Notes: generated by a model not told the origin, from the letters alone. Positions 14,413 to 28,700 are shown, numbered from the stretch's first letter. The stretch: 64,000 nt of DNA from Oscheius onirici (GCA_932521025.1 OW051470.1:1846501-1910500), one strand, 5' to 3'. Translations and numbers: made by a program.

Positions 14413-16683
14413 TCAGTTGGTCGGAATCGTCTTGTACCAGTACTCGATGCTTGAGGGAATGTTGCGGGACTTGATGGCCTCCGAAAGGACGTAGTTATCG
14501 GCGTGGAGAGATACTCGTCTGAAAATGACTGATTAGGAAGAGCCAAACAATGATTTGTTTTTTTTTTCAAATCTTTTTTTTATTTTTATAGGAAATAAAC
14601 TAATGTTTTGAGTTTGATAGGGTTGAGAAAAAATAAAAAAGATTCCAGCTAGTTTAGGGTATCTAGAGCATAATTTCTGGCTAGTTTTTGATCGATTAGT
14701 ACTGAAAGTAATCTCAAGATCGGAACCTGAAAGTTCAGCGTTTTACGAGTAAAACTGGGGCATATGTTGTTCACAAGATTACAGACAGGATTCAGTTGCG
14801 AAGTGATTTTCGCACAGTAACATATTACAACTGACACAGCTTGTGCTAGTTGTTTTTTTACATGCCGTATAATTTACTCTAACAAAGGCAGAAAAGAACA
14901 CAGGAACAATTCTTGCGGTACAACCAAAAAAGACTCACCTAAACGCGATATTATTGTCCCTCGTATCAGCAAACAGTATCCGCAGTCGGACCAGTTGATC
15001 CAGTTCCTTGTAGATGACGGGCTGGTCATCGACTCTCATCTTCTTGTCGGCCGTGTTACAGAGATGATTGTAGTCGGTCCAGATCTTCTGGTAGGCTATT
15101 GTAGCGCTTGGAGGAGCCGTGTTCAGACGTCTTAGCACGCACAAAAAGACGCAGAAGGAGCGAAGGGAGAGACCTAAAAAAGTTTTTTTTATTTTTCAAA
15201 ATAATAGTCTCACCATTGAGCAAATTGACAACGGGACTATTTGTCGGAACGATTGTGGCCACAGCATCGCGCCACAGCTGAACAGCCTCATTTTCCGCAT
15301 TTTGAGCCACTTTTAGCCACCCGAGAAAGACCGCCACGACCGTTTTCAGAGCCCCATATGAATTTGCTACCTAAAATGTAATTTTTTTGTTGAAAAATAG
15401 CTAAAACCTGGAACATGTAGTTGAGTTCCGTTTGTACTTCCTTCCGGGACAGAAAGTCGACTACGAACTTGTTCCATGCTTAAAATAGTTTTTGTTTGGG
15501 CTCAATACGAAAATAAACCTTTTGAGCTGGCCTTTTTATCGTCTAGACGCAAAAATTGGTCGAGAGCTGCTTGGAAATCGGCGTAGACCTTCGGACCGGT
15601 GAAGGTAATCTTGGCTGTGGAGAGACGCGATCGGACACGTTTTTCGAGGCTGGAGACAAAGTCCTGAAAATATGAGATGTTAGTGAACCGTCGAGAGATG
15701 TTAGGAATGTTTGCCGCAACTCGATTCAAAGGCTGAGAGTTCTTAGAAACGAACAAAGCAGAACCACTTTTGCTGGGTTTCGAGGTCAATTCCAATCACC
15801 AAAAATGATATAGTTGAGATTAGAAACGCTGGTACAGACTATCTACAAATTAGGTCACTTTTAAAATCTCGGCAAAGATTCTTGCGTTTGGTCGAAAACT
15901 CGATAACTGTTCAAAGTTTCAATCAAGCTCGTTTCAGCGGGGTGAAAGAGTCAAAGTTGACTCATAGATCTAGTTGAATGAGTATTGGGATCATCCTTGC
16001 CAGTATAACGTAAAATGTAAGTAAAATGGTCTCAAACTATCATTTAGTACCAAAATGTTCATCTTTTCCTGACGATACACAACGTTCTGTTCCTCCAGTA
16101 CAAAAGAATAGAAAGAAACGCACATGTCGATTGACCATTAGAATGACGAGCCATGGCAGGCGTCTTGTGGCGTCGAGAAAGCTGTAGAGCAGAGTTTGAC
16201 GCTGTCTCGAGACGAGCTCATCCGCGTCACTTATCACAACCACTCGTGGCTCATCCTAAATTGATGGTTTAGCTCATTTCTTCGCGATTTTTTTCTATGA
16301 GTTATCGCGTAAAGACAAAAAAAATATTACCTCTTCTCCTTCCGAGACGGCATTTTGTGCTGTGACGTCGGATCCGAGCTGTGCCACGTGGATTGGGTTG
16401 CAAATAAAATGCGTTTTCTTCTGTTCCTTCTCGAGAAGCTGCTCGATCATGGCCGAACGGCCGCTGCCTCGAGTTCCCGTCACCACACATGAATCGCCTT
16501 TTTCCGTCTCGCGCCAGCGTCGGAACACTTTTTTTAATTGTCTGAAAATGGGTGTTTCATGTTAGCAAACAAAGAAATCACGAAAATTTGAGCTAAAATG
16601 AAGAAAAAGTACCTTTTCTGCTCATCCAAGCCGATTAATTGGTCGTCTAGCCGGCTCAACACGACGTCAATAGCCTCGTCCAT
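14413..16683 (-). CDS. orc-4: Origin recognition complex subunit 4
   Basis: AAA+ subunit of the ORC complex that loads MCM helicase at replication origins. Eight exons join in phase to give 375 aa: 16613-16683, 16331-16541, 16124-16255, 15519-15663, 15408-15478, 15214-15370, 14939-15173 and 14413-14518. The protein starts MDEAIDVVLSRLDDQLIGLD. The Walker A-like loop is GTRGSGRS, with Arg where Lys is usual. The Walker B/sensor region is RVVVISDADEL and the next conserved block is SLEKRVRSRLS. The C-terminal winged helix ends IPSSIEYWYKTIPTN, matching the position of the human ORC4 tail. It is somewhat short against human ORC4 (436 aa). A second copy of the last exon lies at 10.9 kb. Confidence 0.9.
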
Positions 16684-18182
16684 GATTGGAAGCCTGAAAA
16701 TTGGAAAAATAAGATGAAAGAAGTTGAAAAAGAGGAAAATTAAAATGAAAAAAAAACATAGATTTTGAATGACTGATACTCCCTCCGCCTGGAAGAGAGC
16801 GTAAAAAAGGCAGAGAGCGTTGGAAATAAATGGAATTGCTACGGTAAATTTCAGTCCAGTTCTTCTGTCTTCTGGCGCAATTTTCTGTCTTCTACGATTG
16901 TTCAGATTGACAAAATGACCGCAAATAGTCGCTAACGCTCTTAAACGTCAGTTATTCTTTTACTCAACTTTCCAGAAAGCTTCAAACGACATTTAACGTT
17001 TCTGGAGGAACATGAAGACTAGGCAGGAAAACTCTATGATTTCTACACAGTAGTCTCCCGTTGTAGAACAAAAGAAGCTTTCAGATTGTTAGCCTCTCCT
17101 GTGGAAACTCCGAATCCAAGCGGTCCAGTATTGTCATCGTTTCTCAGACATTCCTTGGACACTCGCAACCTCATCCCTTCTCTCAAAGCACAACAAAAAA
17201 GTAGTAACAGTTTTTATTCTACTAGAGCGAGTACTCAAGATTTTTACGCCACTTGGAGGGAAAAAGAGTAACATGATTACAATAATCAGGGGCTATTATA
17301 ACTTGTGGTAACATGGCTAAACTTGGGCAAATTAGAAAGAATCCAGTGTGGTTATATATGAGAATATATGAACAGGAGACTATTCAGTACGGGGAGATAA
17401 CGGTGGTTTTTTTTAGGAGTAAACATGAGAGATTTTGGGCCTACGAGACAAATTCAACGAGTAGGTACAAAAAAACGAGAAGAGCACCGTCCTAGAGGCT
17501 ATAACAGGACAAGCTGTGTACAATTTTCAGGAAGAATCTCTAGGAAAACTACGAAAAAACCGGGAACGAAAAAGTAATTGGGGGTAATTTACAGGACGGA
17601 GAACACACGGGGACTGAGGCACGTTTCCTGGATTGGAAAGCTCAAAAAGAAGGGAGAATAACCGACATTTTTGTATAATTTAGAGCACCAGGTAGGAGGA
17701 GCCAGAGCCAAAAACAAAAGGGAAAAGGCCTAAAGAAAACTCGTGCGCTGAACCCTCGCCCTGAACGAAAGGGAATTGGACGGGTGGCGACGAGCTTAGA
17801 TAGGGTCAAAAATGAGAGTATGTAACATGTGAGCAAACGTCAAATATCACGGGATAATTGGAGTAAGATGGAGAGAGAGAAAAACAGGAAAAAGACTAGG
17901 TTTTTGATATAAATGTCACGGTTTTTAGCAGATTTGTGGGGAAAAGGCACGAATTTGGTTAGCATTTTAAGACTTTTTGAAAGTGTTAGAGAGTGGAGGA
18001 GATACCCGTAAGTGTGGAGAGAAAAATGGACCCGGTTGTAGGCAGGCAGGCGAGATCAACACGCACTAGCGATTATTGAGGATATATGGGGAGGAGAAAA
18101 ACTCGAAAAAGGGTTTGTGAAAGAAACGTGGGTGAGGTAAATAAGGGTGGGGAAACTACTATTTGTGAACTAGAAACCGCTT
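16684..18182. other. 1.5-kb gap between nhl-1 and orc-4
   Basis: Purine-rich, mostly AT-rich DNA with short frames only. It separates the 3' end of the NHL gene from the start of orc-4 on the same strand. That is too wide for a typical worm operon. No gene, RNA or clear repeat is seen. Confidence 0.5.
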
Positions 18183-21100
18183 TTAGCGGATGAAGAGCGG
18201 CTTGAAGACGAACAACGTGTGATTGTGCTTGCACAGAGTGACGATGTGACCACTGCCGGCGACGCGGAGACCGACGCAACGGGATAGCTGAAAATGGAGG
18301 AGTGGATTAGATAGAGTTTGGTATTCTAGGAAGTTTTATGAGCCACCGCAAAATTCTACCAGTTTGAGTGTTTCTAAATGACGAGAAAAGACAAATTTGG
18401 CCAGCTGTATGTATATTTAGAAACGAGTAGGTACCCAGAAAAAAAATTTCCCCCGAAATCGTTTTGAATTGACAAGTGTCTATTTTTTTAGGTTAAAAAT
18501 AGAAAAACGTACGCGGAACTCATTGTGAGTGAAGGACTGAATCAGACTGCCGTCGCTGGAAAAGACGACCACGTGGAGATGATTTCCGTGCGTATCGGCC
18601 ACCAGAATGTCTCCGTTCTTCGAAATGTCGATTCCGATTGGATAGGGGGTCTGAGACGGCTCTCCAAGCTTGCGAATAAAGTCTCCGGTCAGCGAATAGA
18701 CTTGGACACAGTGGTTCTTAAAGTCCGTAATGTAGACCTTTTCGTCATAATAGGCCACATCGCTGGCTTCTCCGAGCTGCTTCGAGGCGTCGAACCAGTA
18801 CAGGACGCGCTCCTTGTCAACATCCATACAGAAGACTCCACAGGTGGCATCGACGAAGAGGAGATAACCCTCGCTAGTACAGGTAGCAGCAGTGATTTCG
18901 ACTCCGGCGCGAGGAATGATACCGTGGGCTGAAAATGGATAAAAGTTTTAAGAGTTTACACTTTTTTAGCAAGACGAAAATTTCACGTTTCTGACGTTCC
19001 CAACTCAAATTTAACTGATTGTGTCGAAACACCTTTTTTTTCAAAACATAAGAAGCCAAATCTTACCAATCTGCACTTTCTTCTCGAACTCTCCGCGATT
19101 TGTGAAGATCTGGGCACGAGTTTTGCCGTCGGCTCCCTTGTCGAAGATGAGATAGCGGACAAGAGGTCCCTTCAAGGCCACAACTTTGCGCGGGAAGCAC
19201 AGCATTCCGTCTTCCTAGAATTTTGAAACCTTTATTTTAAAAAATGGGGAAATCTCACAGTTCCAGTCTTTCCGATCTTCCAAGGCGCCGGCGGACCGCA
19301 GACCGTGACACGATGGTTGTTGGTGTCAGCAATGAGTATGTCGTCCGTTTCGGAGAGACAGAACCCCGACGGGCAGTGAAGTTCACGAATAGTCGATCCG
19401 CTCTGACTCGTTCCGAAGACGCTGTGGATCTTGAGCTCGTTGAGACGGCCCTCGCGCTGTTCCTGGGGCGTAGTACGACCGCCGGAAGCATCGAATCCGC
19501 TGGCTCCGGACAAGGAAAGTCCACTGATTGAGGGCAAAAGAGGATCGTTCTGCTGCTGTTGTTGTTGCTGCAGAACCTGGGCTGCACGAATTCGGGCTTG
19601 TTGTTGCTGAAAATAAAAATAGGAACCGTAGCTAACACTTTTTTTTGTTGTAAAAACTTGTAAGACTGCTCAAAAAATTTCTCCAAGCTTCATAACAAAT
19701 CTAAGAAAAAACGAACCACAAGGAGAGCGTTAGCAGCAGCAGCTGCATTGCTGTGTCCATTTATTGCGTTGTTCTGAAGGAGAGCAGTCATAGCGAGCTG
19801 TTGACGAAGCAGGGCTTGCGTCTGAGGATTCTGGTGAAGCTGGGGATTGCTCGACGGCGGCCAGGCGTAGTTGCTGTAAATGGCGGCGGCAGAATGAAGG
19901 GCCTAAAACTTCCTTTTTACAGGGGGGAAAATAGTGATATTACATTAGGACCAGGTCCAATAGGAGTGGGCAGATTCATTTCCTTCGTGAGCGGCGGCGA
20001 AATTGACGGCAAATCGGGCGGATTGCTGCTTGGAGGCCAGCCGCCGAAACTGTCCGTGGATCCGCGAGAGGTAACCGTGCCGCCCTTCTTGCGCTCCGTG
20101 CCTATGGCCGGAAGATTCGGAGCCGAAGCCGTATTTCCGTTGAGACGAGGCCAATCTGAGCCGGAGGTGGCAATTAGTCCCGCGCCGCTGCTGGCACTCT
20201 GATCAGCGGAAGGCGTACGAATTTGGTCCATCGACAGCGATTCCTTCATCGTCGAACACATTCGAGCTGAAAAGTGGAATATTTTATGGTATCTGATGTC
20301 AAGAGTAAATAATATGCAAAAAAAATTTAAAACATACCAGAAACGGAGCCAGAGGCGGCATTGATCTGCTGTTCCGTCTGTTTTCTTGTCAGCGGTAGAT
20401 ACTCGAGTTCGACTTGAATCCCCAGAGCTGGCATCGTGTGCCCCAGATTGTTCAGCTGTTGGACGACCTTTTTTCTGCTTGCCAGCAGCTCCATCCCGTT
20501 GGCTTTTTCCAAGAGCTGGCGAGTAAAGCTGAGCGCGTCGCTGACCCGATTCTCGTTCAGATTCATCTTCCTGTACAAGTCCTCAATGGCGTGTTCCTGC
20601 TTAATTCTAGCCTCTTCGAGCTCTTTGACCTGAATTTTGGGGTTCTTTCGGTAAAAAAAGAGGTTAAACCTTCTTCTGACGAGACTCCTCAAGGAGCTGA
20701 CTGATGAGCTCGAAATTGTGTTCCAGACGAGCCTTGGCCGTCTCGTACTGATCGTGTAGACTGGCACTGCGGTCCGGAATGCTGCTCCACTCGGCCATAC
20801 TGTTTCTCCACTGAAAACGAAGCGTTTAGCTTTGAAAAACGGCAAGCAATGGTATTTTCCAAGCTTATACGTGCAAAAAAAATCAAGATTTGAACACCTC
20901 TTTGGGTCCAACGGATCATTCTGAACCACTAAAAATCTATAATCTTTTTGGGAAAGACTGATCTACCAAAAATAGTCTTTCACAAGACAACAACTGCAAA
21001 TTCTTGTTTTCTGCTTTTTATACATTTTGGTATCAAAAAAACCCAGAGAAACACCCTTACCTGATGATCGACATTGTTGACAAGACCTCTGATTTCGGCT

Positions 21101-22500
21101 TCTATAGCGTTGACGACTCTGTCGTTGACTTCGATTACCTAAAAGTCATGTTTAAAACAAAAACCAAGAAAAACTACCTTGTGATGAAGATGCTCAATTT
21201 CAAGGCAAGCCTTGCAGGCGAGGTGTTCACAAGTGGCACAGAGAACTTTGAAGGGCTGGTGATGGTGGGGACAGACGACGGCTCTGGTCTCGCGACGATC
21301 TCCGCTTGCATCGAGCTCCGAGTAATGAACAGGATTGTGTCCGTCGAACATTCTCATCAGGCCGTGAGCAGTCAGACAGTTGGAACAGAGATCTGATTGG
21401 CACTGCTTGCAGAAGGCAATGGCCGCCTGTTCAGACTTGCAGGCACGACAGCGACGCTCGACCTGCGGAGCGGCCATTCTACCATCATCGTTCTCGTTCA
21501 GCTTGACCTACATTATGGTTTTGTGTGAGGAAAAAGAGGGGCAACTAACGTAATCCAGAAGAAGGCCATGAACGAACCGGACGTCATTACCCACGTGGGT
21601 TTCTTGGGCACATATCGGGCATCTGATGACTCCGGGCGGCGTGGGTCGAGTGTTCACTGAAAACGGGATGTTTTCATGGATAAATTGGTTTCGAAAAGCC
21701 TGTTTTCCAGTTCTAGAATACAGTTCTAAGTCTAGAGCTACGGAAACAGCCATCTTTCAACGGCTTACTCTTTTACTCAGAGATTCCATCTCCCGCGATT
21801 GGAGGCTTAATATCGCGATACCAATGTATTTTGCGGCCAAATATCTGTTTCGAGTATTTATTGTATAGACAGGAATACCAATTTTGTGACAGGAACCTAG
21901 TCAAGTCCTTCAAAAGTAAGCCTGGCGCGGCTGGAAAGCGACTGGAAAGAATCACAAGTTTATGGTAACTTGTTGTGCAGAAAATAGTTATAGTCCCGGT
22001 TGAAATGAAATCTTAGTGCTTTCAAGCTTCCAAACATTTCTTTCCGGTTGAGTCAGACAGCCATGAAGCACATTCCAGAATTTTTTTTTTTACAAATCCT
22101 GACCTTTGGGTGCCTCCAGTTCGAAGTCCGTCAAATCTCTGCTCATGAGCTCATGAGCCTTCTGTGCTTCGCGTCTGCCGTCCAGCTGGGCAATGATGCA
22201 GTCTTCGCACATCGAGTGAAGACAGTCCAAGACGCGCGGTTTCCGGAATCCACAATGGCAGTAGGGACACGACTGGTGGTCATCATTTGGAATGAGCTCC
22301 GTGTCAAGAAGGGGACTGTCCGATCTGAATTGTGCTGTTGGCAGTTGGCGAATGAAATGTACCTGTAGACATCATTTCTCTCGTATCGCGGATCCTTCAA
22401 GCTCGGCGGACTGATCGAGTCCGTCAGCGGCATGCTCAGCGGTGAGTCGAGACATCCATTGGGGTCACCCATGATCGGGGTGAAATTTGGTGGAAAATCT
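18183..22500 (-). CDS. nhl-1: RING / B-box / coiled-coil / NHL-repeat protein (TRIM-NHL type)
   Basis: Putative E3 ubiquitin ligase of the TRIM-NHL class. Thirteen exons join in phase: 22363-22472 (from the Met), 22104-22324, 21550-21656, 21178-21507, 21061-21138, 20670-20810, 20338-20629, 19944-20266, 19720-19902, 19259-19606, 19067-19214, 18513-18928 and 18183-18287, giving 933 aa. Order: RING (CPYCHCGFRKPRVLDCLHSM, later CPIC), two B-boxes (CRACKSEQAAIAFCKQCQS; VVCPHHHQPFKVLCATCEHL), coiled coil, a Ser/Pro- and Gln-rich linker, then NHL repeats (ADTNNHRVTV, YYDEKVYITDFKNHCVQV, ADTHGNHLHV). The first exon opens after an acceptor at 22500, so an upstream leader exon or SL trans-splicing is possible. 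The symbol follows C. elegans NHL-1, of similar size and order. Confidence 0.9.
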
Positions 22501-24429
22501 GCAAGAATTTCGTGATTGTTGACATCGGATGGGAGGGGAGAGAGGGGGACGAGAATGATGACAAAGTGATGCTTGAGAGCAAAGAGATGATCGAACACGC
22601 GGTGATTTCGAAAAACGACAGTATTTCAAAACATGGAATGGGAATGAGTACAGTAAAGGAAATTATCGATATTTGAGCGTAGAAGTAGTGAATATTCGCA
22701 CATGTCAGAAATACCTATGTCCAAAATGGGACCCATAGACAATACTCGCAACTTTTGACGTAACTTGTTACGTAGCCCCAGAGAACAGCTGAAACCTTAG
22801 GTTGTCTGCATACTAAAGCACCAAATCAAATTTCGAACTGGTCTTCCAAGAATAATGATACGCTCTTCCTTAGAGAACGAACCACAACTGGTTAGTGAAA
22901 AAAAATTCAATTCTCAAGCAAGTTCAGTTCCTTGCAGGGGAAAAATAAACACGCCAAAGACAAGGCCTCAAAATCAATCGTGTACTACAATTCTCAGTCA
23001 CAAAACAGAGAGAACGGACACCGCCGTTTTCTCAAGAGAAATAGTCTTCAGAGTAATTGAATTTATGGGAAAAGGAAGGAGAGACTGGGGCTTGTTGGAA
23101 GAGGCTGGCACCAAAGATTGCTGATCGGAAAAAAGACGAACGTCTACGCGACCGTTCTGACAGATTAGGTGACAAAAGAAAACGAGGGTGAACCTCCATC
23201 GGAGAACAGATCACGAGGCACAACCGTCGGCGTGAAAAATCGCGGGAAACGGGCCTGGTCAACATTCCGGGTGCTTCGCAACATTGGAAATCGATCTTTT
23301 TGCAGAAAATTGCTTGGAAAATAGTGACTGTATAATTGGAAGCCATATTCAGTTTGAAGAACAGCGGGAGGTGAAATCATATGAACTGAGAAAACCACCA
23401 ATAGCATATGTTTTCGGTAATAATTTACATAGAAAATCATCGAATTTAATGTAAAAAAAATTAGTAAAATATTAGAAGGAATGGTGACAGTTGCCTAAAA
23501 ACTAAAAAATGAATTTACAAGAGAAAAAGTAATTAACTGGCTTCATTAGAAGCAAACAGGGGGCTTCTACAGGCTATCCATACATAGGAATAGTTTTTAA
23601 ATCAACTTTTTATCTTGAAAACTGGAGAAAAGACAAATATACCCTCACGTCTTTGCAGAAAATAGACGCCGGGCTGTCAAAAGAAAGAGAAAATCGAGAC
23701 CGTGGACAAGTCTTGTGACGTCAACTGGACTATGCTACGCAGCACCCGTGTATGCTAAAAACTGTGATACTCAGTCGACGGAGACCGTGTCTCGGCGCGA
23801 ATAGCTTGGCCAGCTGCCAAGAAATTTCAAAGCTGGGTATTTTTTTTCTGTGCTTGATTCTATCCAAGTTTTCAGCGGTTTCACACGATATTGCGGTAAA
23901 TGACGGGAAGGGGGCAAATGACAAAGAAAGTACGACCTAGTAAGCGACAGAGTGAAAATGATCTCTAGAAAACAAACTGAGGGCTTGAGAACATAATCGA
24001 GAATGTACCACTAGACGTTTTGAAACCATACAACGCATTTCCAGCTTGGAAACATGGTTTTCGTTGGTATTTTTTGTCTTGGCATATTTTACACTTTCAA
24101 ACAGTTTTACGGCATTAGTGGGAAACTTTTTAGTGTAAAACATAGGCAATAACCTAGCGAAACAATGGTTAACACGTCAGGTGTGAAAATATGACAGAAA
24201 GTGGAAGAAAACTGGGCGAGAAATGGAGGAAAAAAGTTGGGCAACAACAGCTAGGAAATCCCTCCAGTTTTCGAATCTTCGTGACGGGCCAATCTGATTT
24301 AGACCATTAAACCCGCTAATTCAAACAAATAAAAATTGAACTTTCGTTTTCTTCGCTAAACTTTCTAAGTTTTTTTTTTCTTCTTTTTTTCTCATACTTC
24401 TGATCAAAGATACATTTTGCAGGTAAACG
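22501..24429. other. 1.9-kb intergenic region between divergent nhl-1 and ADAT3
   Basis: No supported gene. It should contain the promoters of both flanking genes. Short frames on both strands lack domains or splice context. Confidence 0.5.
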
Positions 24430-25677
24430 ATGAGAGAAAATGGCCGGATAGAAGAAGAGCCGGTAGCTAAAACTCCGCGTCTAGATGAACCGTCGACATC
24501 GTTCAAGTATGTGAGTTTCGTTTCTTTTCTCAATTTTACTTTTCGTTCAAAAAGCAACATTTCCCCATTTCTGTGCTAAAATACCATAAAGACTTACTTT
24601 TCAGAATTCATCCCCTTCTTGACCCCTCCCTACTCGCAAAAGAATGTGCTCTCGTCGACTTTTGCATTTTTCGAGTAGATGACAAAAAGAAGATTGGTCT
24701 TCTCGTCAAAGTCGCGCCCGAACTGCCAGAAGAATTTCTCCATCTAAAGCGGGTTGATCCAAAAGGGAGGATAGCCATCCAGCCGGCCAAAGAACAGCTT
24801 TCCGAAAAGTTTTTACACAAGTTAGAGGAACTCGGCTTTGATTCTTCCGCCTTCGAGGTATGTTTTGCCAATTGTTCTACAAAAATCAAGGTTTAGATCC
24901 TCCCAGTGCCCACAAAGAAACCAGTCACGAGACAACAAGCAGATTGGGCCCGGAAGTTCTGGCCGACTGCTTTTCATCCAAACAAGGTAACTCTTTCAAC
25001 TTTCCATTAAAAAATTCTTTAGGAAATCGAGAATATTCTTAGCGGCGAATACTTTACCGAAAACGAGCGCGAAAATATCGCCAAATGGGCGAAAATTGCT
25101 GAAGAATCCGGATGTGTGGTCATACAGGTAGTTTTCCTTATTTTTTTTAAGCAAAAAATTGTTCAGAAAGGCGAAATCCTGTCGACGGGAGAGAGTCGAA
25201 GCCGCCTGCTGGGCCATCCAGTCATGGACATGATCGAAAAACTTGCCGAAACGGATCGGAAGAATGGAGAATATCTGGCCACGGATTGTGATGTCATTCT
25301 CAGGCGGGAGCCTTGTGCAATGTGCGCCATGGTGGGTTCTCTTTGCTGTCCGATTCTAACTTTTTCCCAGCTTACTTCCTGACTTTTTCTTTCTCAAAAG
25401 CTACCAAAGCGTAGTCGCGATTTGACGTCATTAACTTAATCTTTTCGAATATTGTTCATTTTCAGGCTCTCGTTCACTCCCGGGCTGCTCGCGTCTTCTT
25501 CATCAGAAAGTCTTCAAATGGAGTTCTAGCTCAAGGTAATTCTTTCTTTGAAAAGCGCAAAAAAAAGCTTCAGGAACGTGGCAAATGCACCTGGTGCCGT
25601 CCTTCAATCACCACTACAAGGCCTTCCAGCTCATTTTCGCCGGCCTAGATTCAGAAGAAGAGGTTCCTTGTCGTTAA
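24430..25677 (+). CDS. ADAT3: tRNA adenosine deaminase subunit 3 (ADAT3/TAD3)
   Basis: Non-catalytic partner of ADAT2 in the enzyme that deaminates A34 to inosine in tRNA anticodons. Seven exons join in phase to give 287 aa: 24430-24506, 24605-24857, 24897-24986, 25023-25127, 25167-25331, 25466-25535 and 25574-25677. The cytidine-deaminase fold shows LLGHPVMDMI, where Val replaces the catalytic Glu of the H-x-E motif. This is the known signature of ADAT3. The zinc ligands are in REPCAMCAMALVHSRAARVF. The N-terminal half (LVDFCIFRVDDKKKIGLL) is the ADAT3-specific extension. Its stop lies 75 bp from the stop of the convergent MoeA gene. Confidence 0.92.
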
Positions 25678-25752
25678 TCTTTTTTTAAATATTTTTGTTG
25701 ATTCTGCTAGGTGAATATCTTTATTTTCTCACAATTTTCACAAAACAAACAA

Positions 25753-28700
25753 TTAAGAATTCCCAACAGGTCCCATGATTATGGCCTTGACAACTTGACC
25801 CTTCTCCATCAGTTTGCTCCCGTGCTGCTCGCAGCTGGGCATTTCTACGAGAACATTCGATCCAACGGCACTGAGAAGTCTGAAAGTGCTAATTAGGCGA
25901 GAAATGACGGGAAAACCTATACCGACTTGACCGCTGATTGTGGAAAAGTGTGACTTCTGGAGCGAGATCGAAAGGATCCACGGAAAATGTCAGAACGCCT
26001 CGCATGAATTCGGGACGGTCGCCAATTGTGACGTCTCCGGCTAGCTTGAATTCGGCTTGATTACATTAAAAAAAGAATGAACCTTGGCCAGGATTCGATG
26101 ATGAGCTGCTCCCTCACCTCGTCCAGACATTTTGTAGAGGGCTGGGAGAACAAAAAGCTGAGCGCAGACGAGAGATGAGACTGGGTTTCCTGGAAAATGT
26201 GGTGTTTACATAGGTTTTCCTTTAAAAAACAGGAGTAGAGAAAAAGTCAGTCGAGGTAAAGAACAGTTGATATCAGAGTCAGAAGAGGGTTCTTCTGTTG
26301 ATACACGGACGGCATTTTCTATTTGTAAAGAAAACTAAAGAGTATTTTTTTGTAATTAGTTGTATGCATGCAAAACTTTTATTTTTATTATACATAGTTA
26401 GTAAATTACTGTGTTTACAAACACATAAATTGTTGTAGTTAGGACAATTAGAAAATGTCGTTCATATGCCATAGAAGAATCCAAAAGTGTTCAGATGTTG
26501 GACTGTTCTACTGGGAGAGTACAGAGTGACGAGAACTGTTTGGATACTGATACGAGCCTCGTAAAAGTACAGATCAAAGACGAAAAAGTTCTGAGCCAAT
26601 TCAACAAATGGAATCTTGAATGAGAGTACATAGCACTCTTTTGGAACGTTCACGCACCCAACCTGCCCGCCCAAATCAATGAAGAGTCAGGAGAGTTATA
26701 CCGTAGAGTTCAAAAGTTGGAAGATACTCCCTTCTGGATAGAATAATGGGGGTAAATTCTGATGAAAGGTCAACCCAAGAAACAGGCAGAACAGTAACTG
26801 CTCATCTTTTTTAGCCCACCTCCTTTCCCTCTTTGCCCTTTCCTTCCCCTCTGATTACAGTATTTTCCCAAGAAACAAGTGAAAGAAAAGGACATTTTTC
26901 GAACCACTAACTGGGACTAACACAGGTTCCGTACTCACCTGGAAGTGCAAAGAACAACTTTCTCCTGTTTTTGAAGACTCCAGAGGCGAATGTACAAGGC
27001 AGTCCAGGTTTCATCATAATTCTGCCGAAATGAATCTTGAAGTCAAAGTGCTTTTCTAGAATGTTCTTCAGAAGATCCTTCTCTCCCATGCTGACACTTC
27101 CAGACGAAACGACGACGTCAGCCAATGTGAAACCTCGAATGATACAGTCGATCATGGCTTCGCGACTGAAAATGTTACTTTCTCTAGTTTGTAGGATTTT
27201 TTGTGAGTAATACGTTAGGTGTCGCCAAGTTTACAGTGTTTTTCGGGGTTTTCTGTTCTAAAATTTGAGATCGCAAAAAAATGAAAAAAAGCGAAGTCGA
27301 GTGAATGGACTGGGGTTTGAAATTTCTCCCTATTAACCCAATCCGTCCGGAGCTTACGTCAATGCGTATGGCGCTTATAATACCCAGTACCGCGAGTGCC
27401 GACAAATTACGGGTGCGACCAAAAATTTTCGTACTGTCGTAGGAGCCTGCGCTCATTCAAATCAGCCAAAAGTTTGCATCTTCCACCACATTCTTCCTAT
27501 TTTTCACGATCCTAGCCAGGTTTATTAACAAATTTGTAAGAATAACCCACGTGTCCACCCCAATGCCTCCGTCGATGGCTTCTGCTCCATGTCCATTGAA
27601 CAGAACCAAGAGTTGAGGACGGTTAGTGTCTCTCACATTGCTGGTGCTTATTTTTGCTTCGGATGGGTCAACGAGCTTGAAAAAAAAATAGCTTAATAGT
27701 AATGATAAAAGCTACCTCGCTGCCTGTACTCATAACAGCGATTTTAGGTCGCTTATAGACCGGAACTGGGCGATGTCCCCAGCCGGCAGCCAGAAGAACT
27801 CCCAGTTCAGCGGGATGGATTGTCGAGCCTTGTTTGAGCAGTAATTGTCCCTTTGAAATGTCTGATCCCGGTTCGCGAATGCTGTGACCGGGAAAAACTT
27901 CCTCGTCTACGTGGATTTCTAGCTCTTCGGTGTCCTGAAGCATGGGGTCACTGATTTTTGAGAAAACTAACAGATTTCTGAGTGACTTTGGTATTCTCGA
28001 CCTTGATGACGGCATCGGCTCCTTCCGGGACTGGAGCTCCTAAAAATGTGGATATGAAAGGGAAGCTGTTTTCCAGGATAAGAGTCGTGTAGACTATGAT
28101 TCTCAGTCGACAGATCTACAGATTCAGCTGTCCCATGGTGAACCAGAGTTCAGTCATAGTTGAGTCTCAGTTGACTTTCAAGTTCAGATCGCTATCCTGA
28201 TTCCAGAAATTTAATAACAGAATCTGTTTGACTGTATAAATGTTCAGATAAGAAAAACCCCAGAACAGCCATCTGGCAACCATCTAAAGTCTAGATACCT
28301 GTACTAATCCTGGCGCAAGTTCCCGGTTCTACTCTGTTCTGAGTTGGTTCTCCAGCACAGGAGATTCCAATCACTTTCAGGGGTCTGTTTTCTCGGTACT
28401 TCTCCTCACTTTCACCTAGAAGCAAATCATAAAACTCTCAATTGATAAGCTTACATTTGATGGCATAACCGTCCATGATAGACGTGCGTACTGGTGGGAG
28501 GTCCTCTTGGGATTGGATGTCTTCAGCCACGATTCTTCCTGAAATGGTTCTTACTTTCGTATTCAAACCTTTTTACACATTTTTCTACAACAAATCGGCT
28601 TAATTATGAGTAAAAAAACATGGGAACGACCTACCGAAAAAAACACGGGCTTCGTGAATGTTGGAGAGTTTACAAATTCAGTGACATTTTAGGCTAGAAG

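Noticed and set aside
24608-24889. Minus-strand open frame over ADAT3 exon 2
   Set aside because: Shadow of the real exon; the opposite strand carries the deaminase-family protein with correct splice sites.
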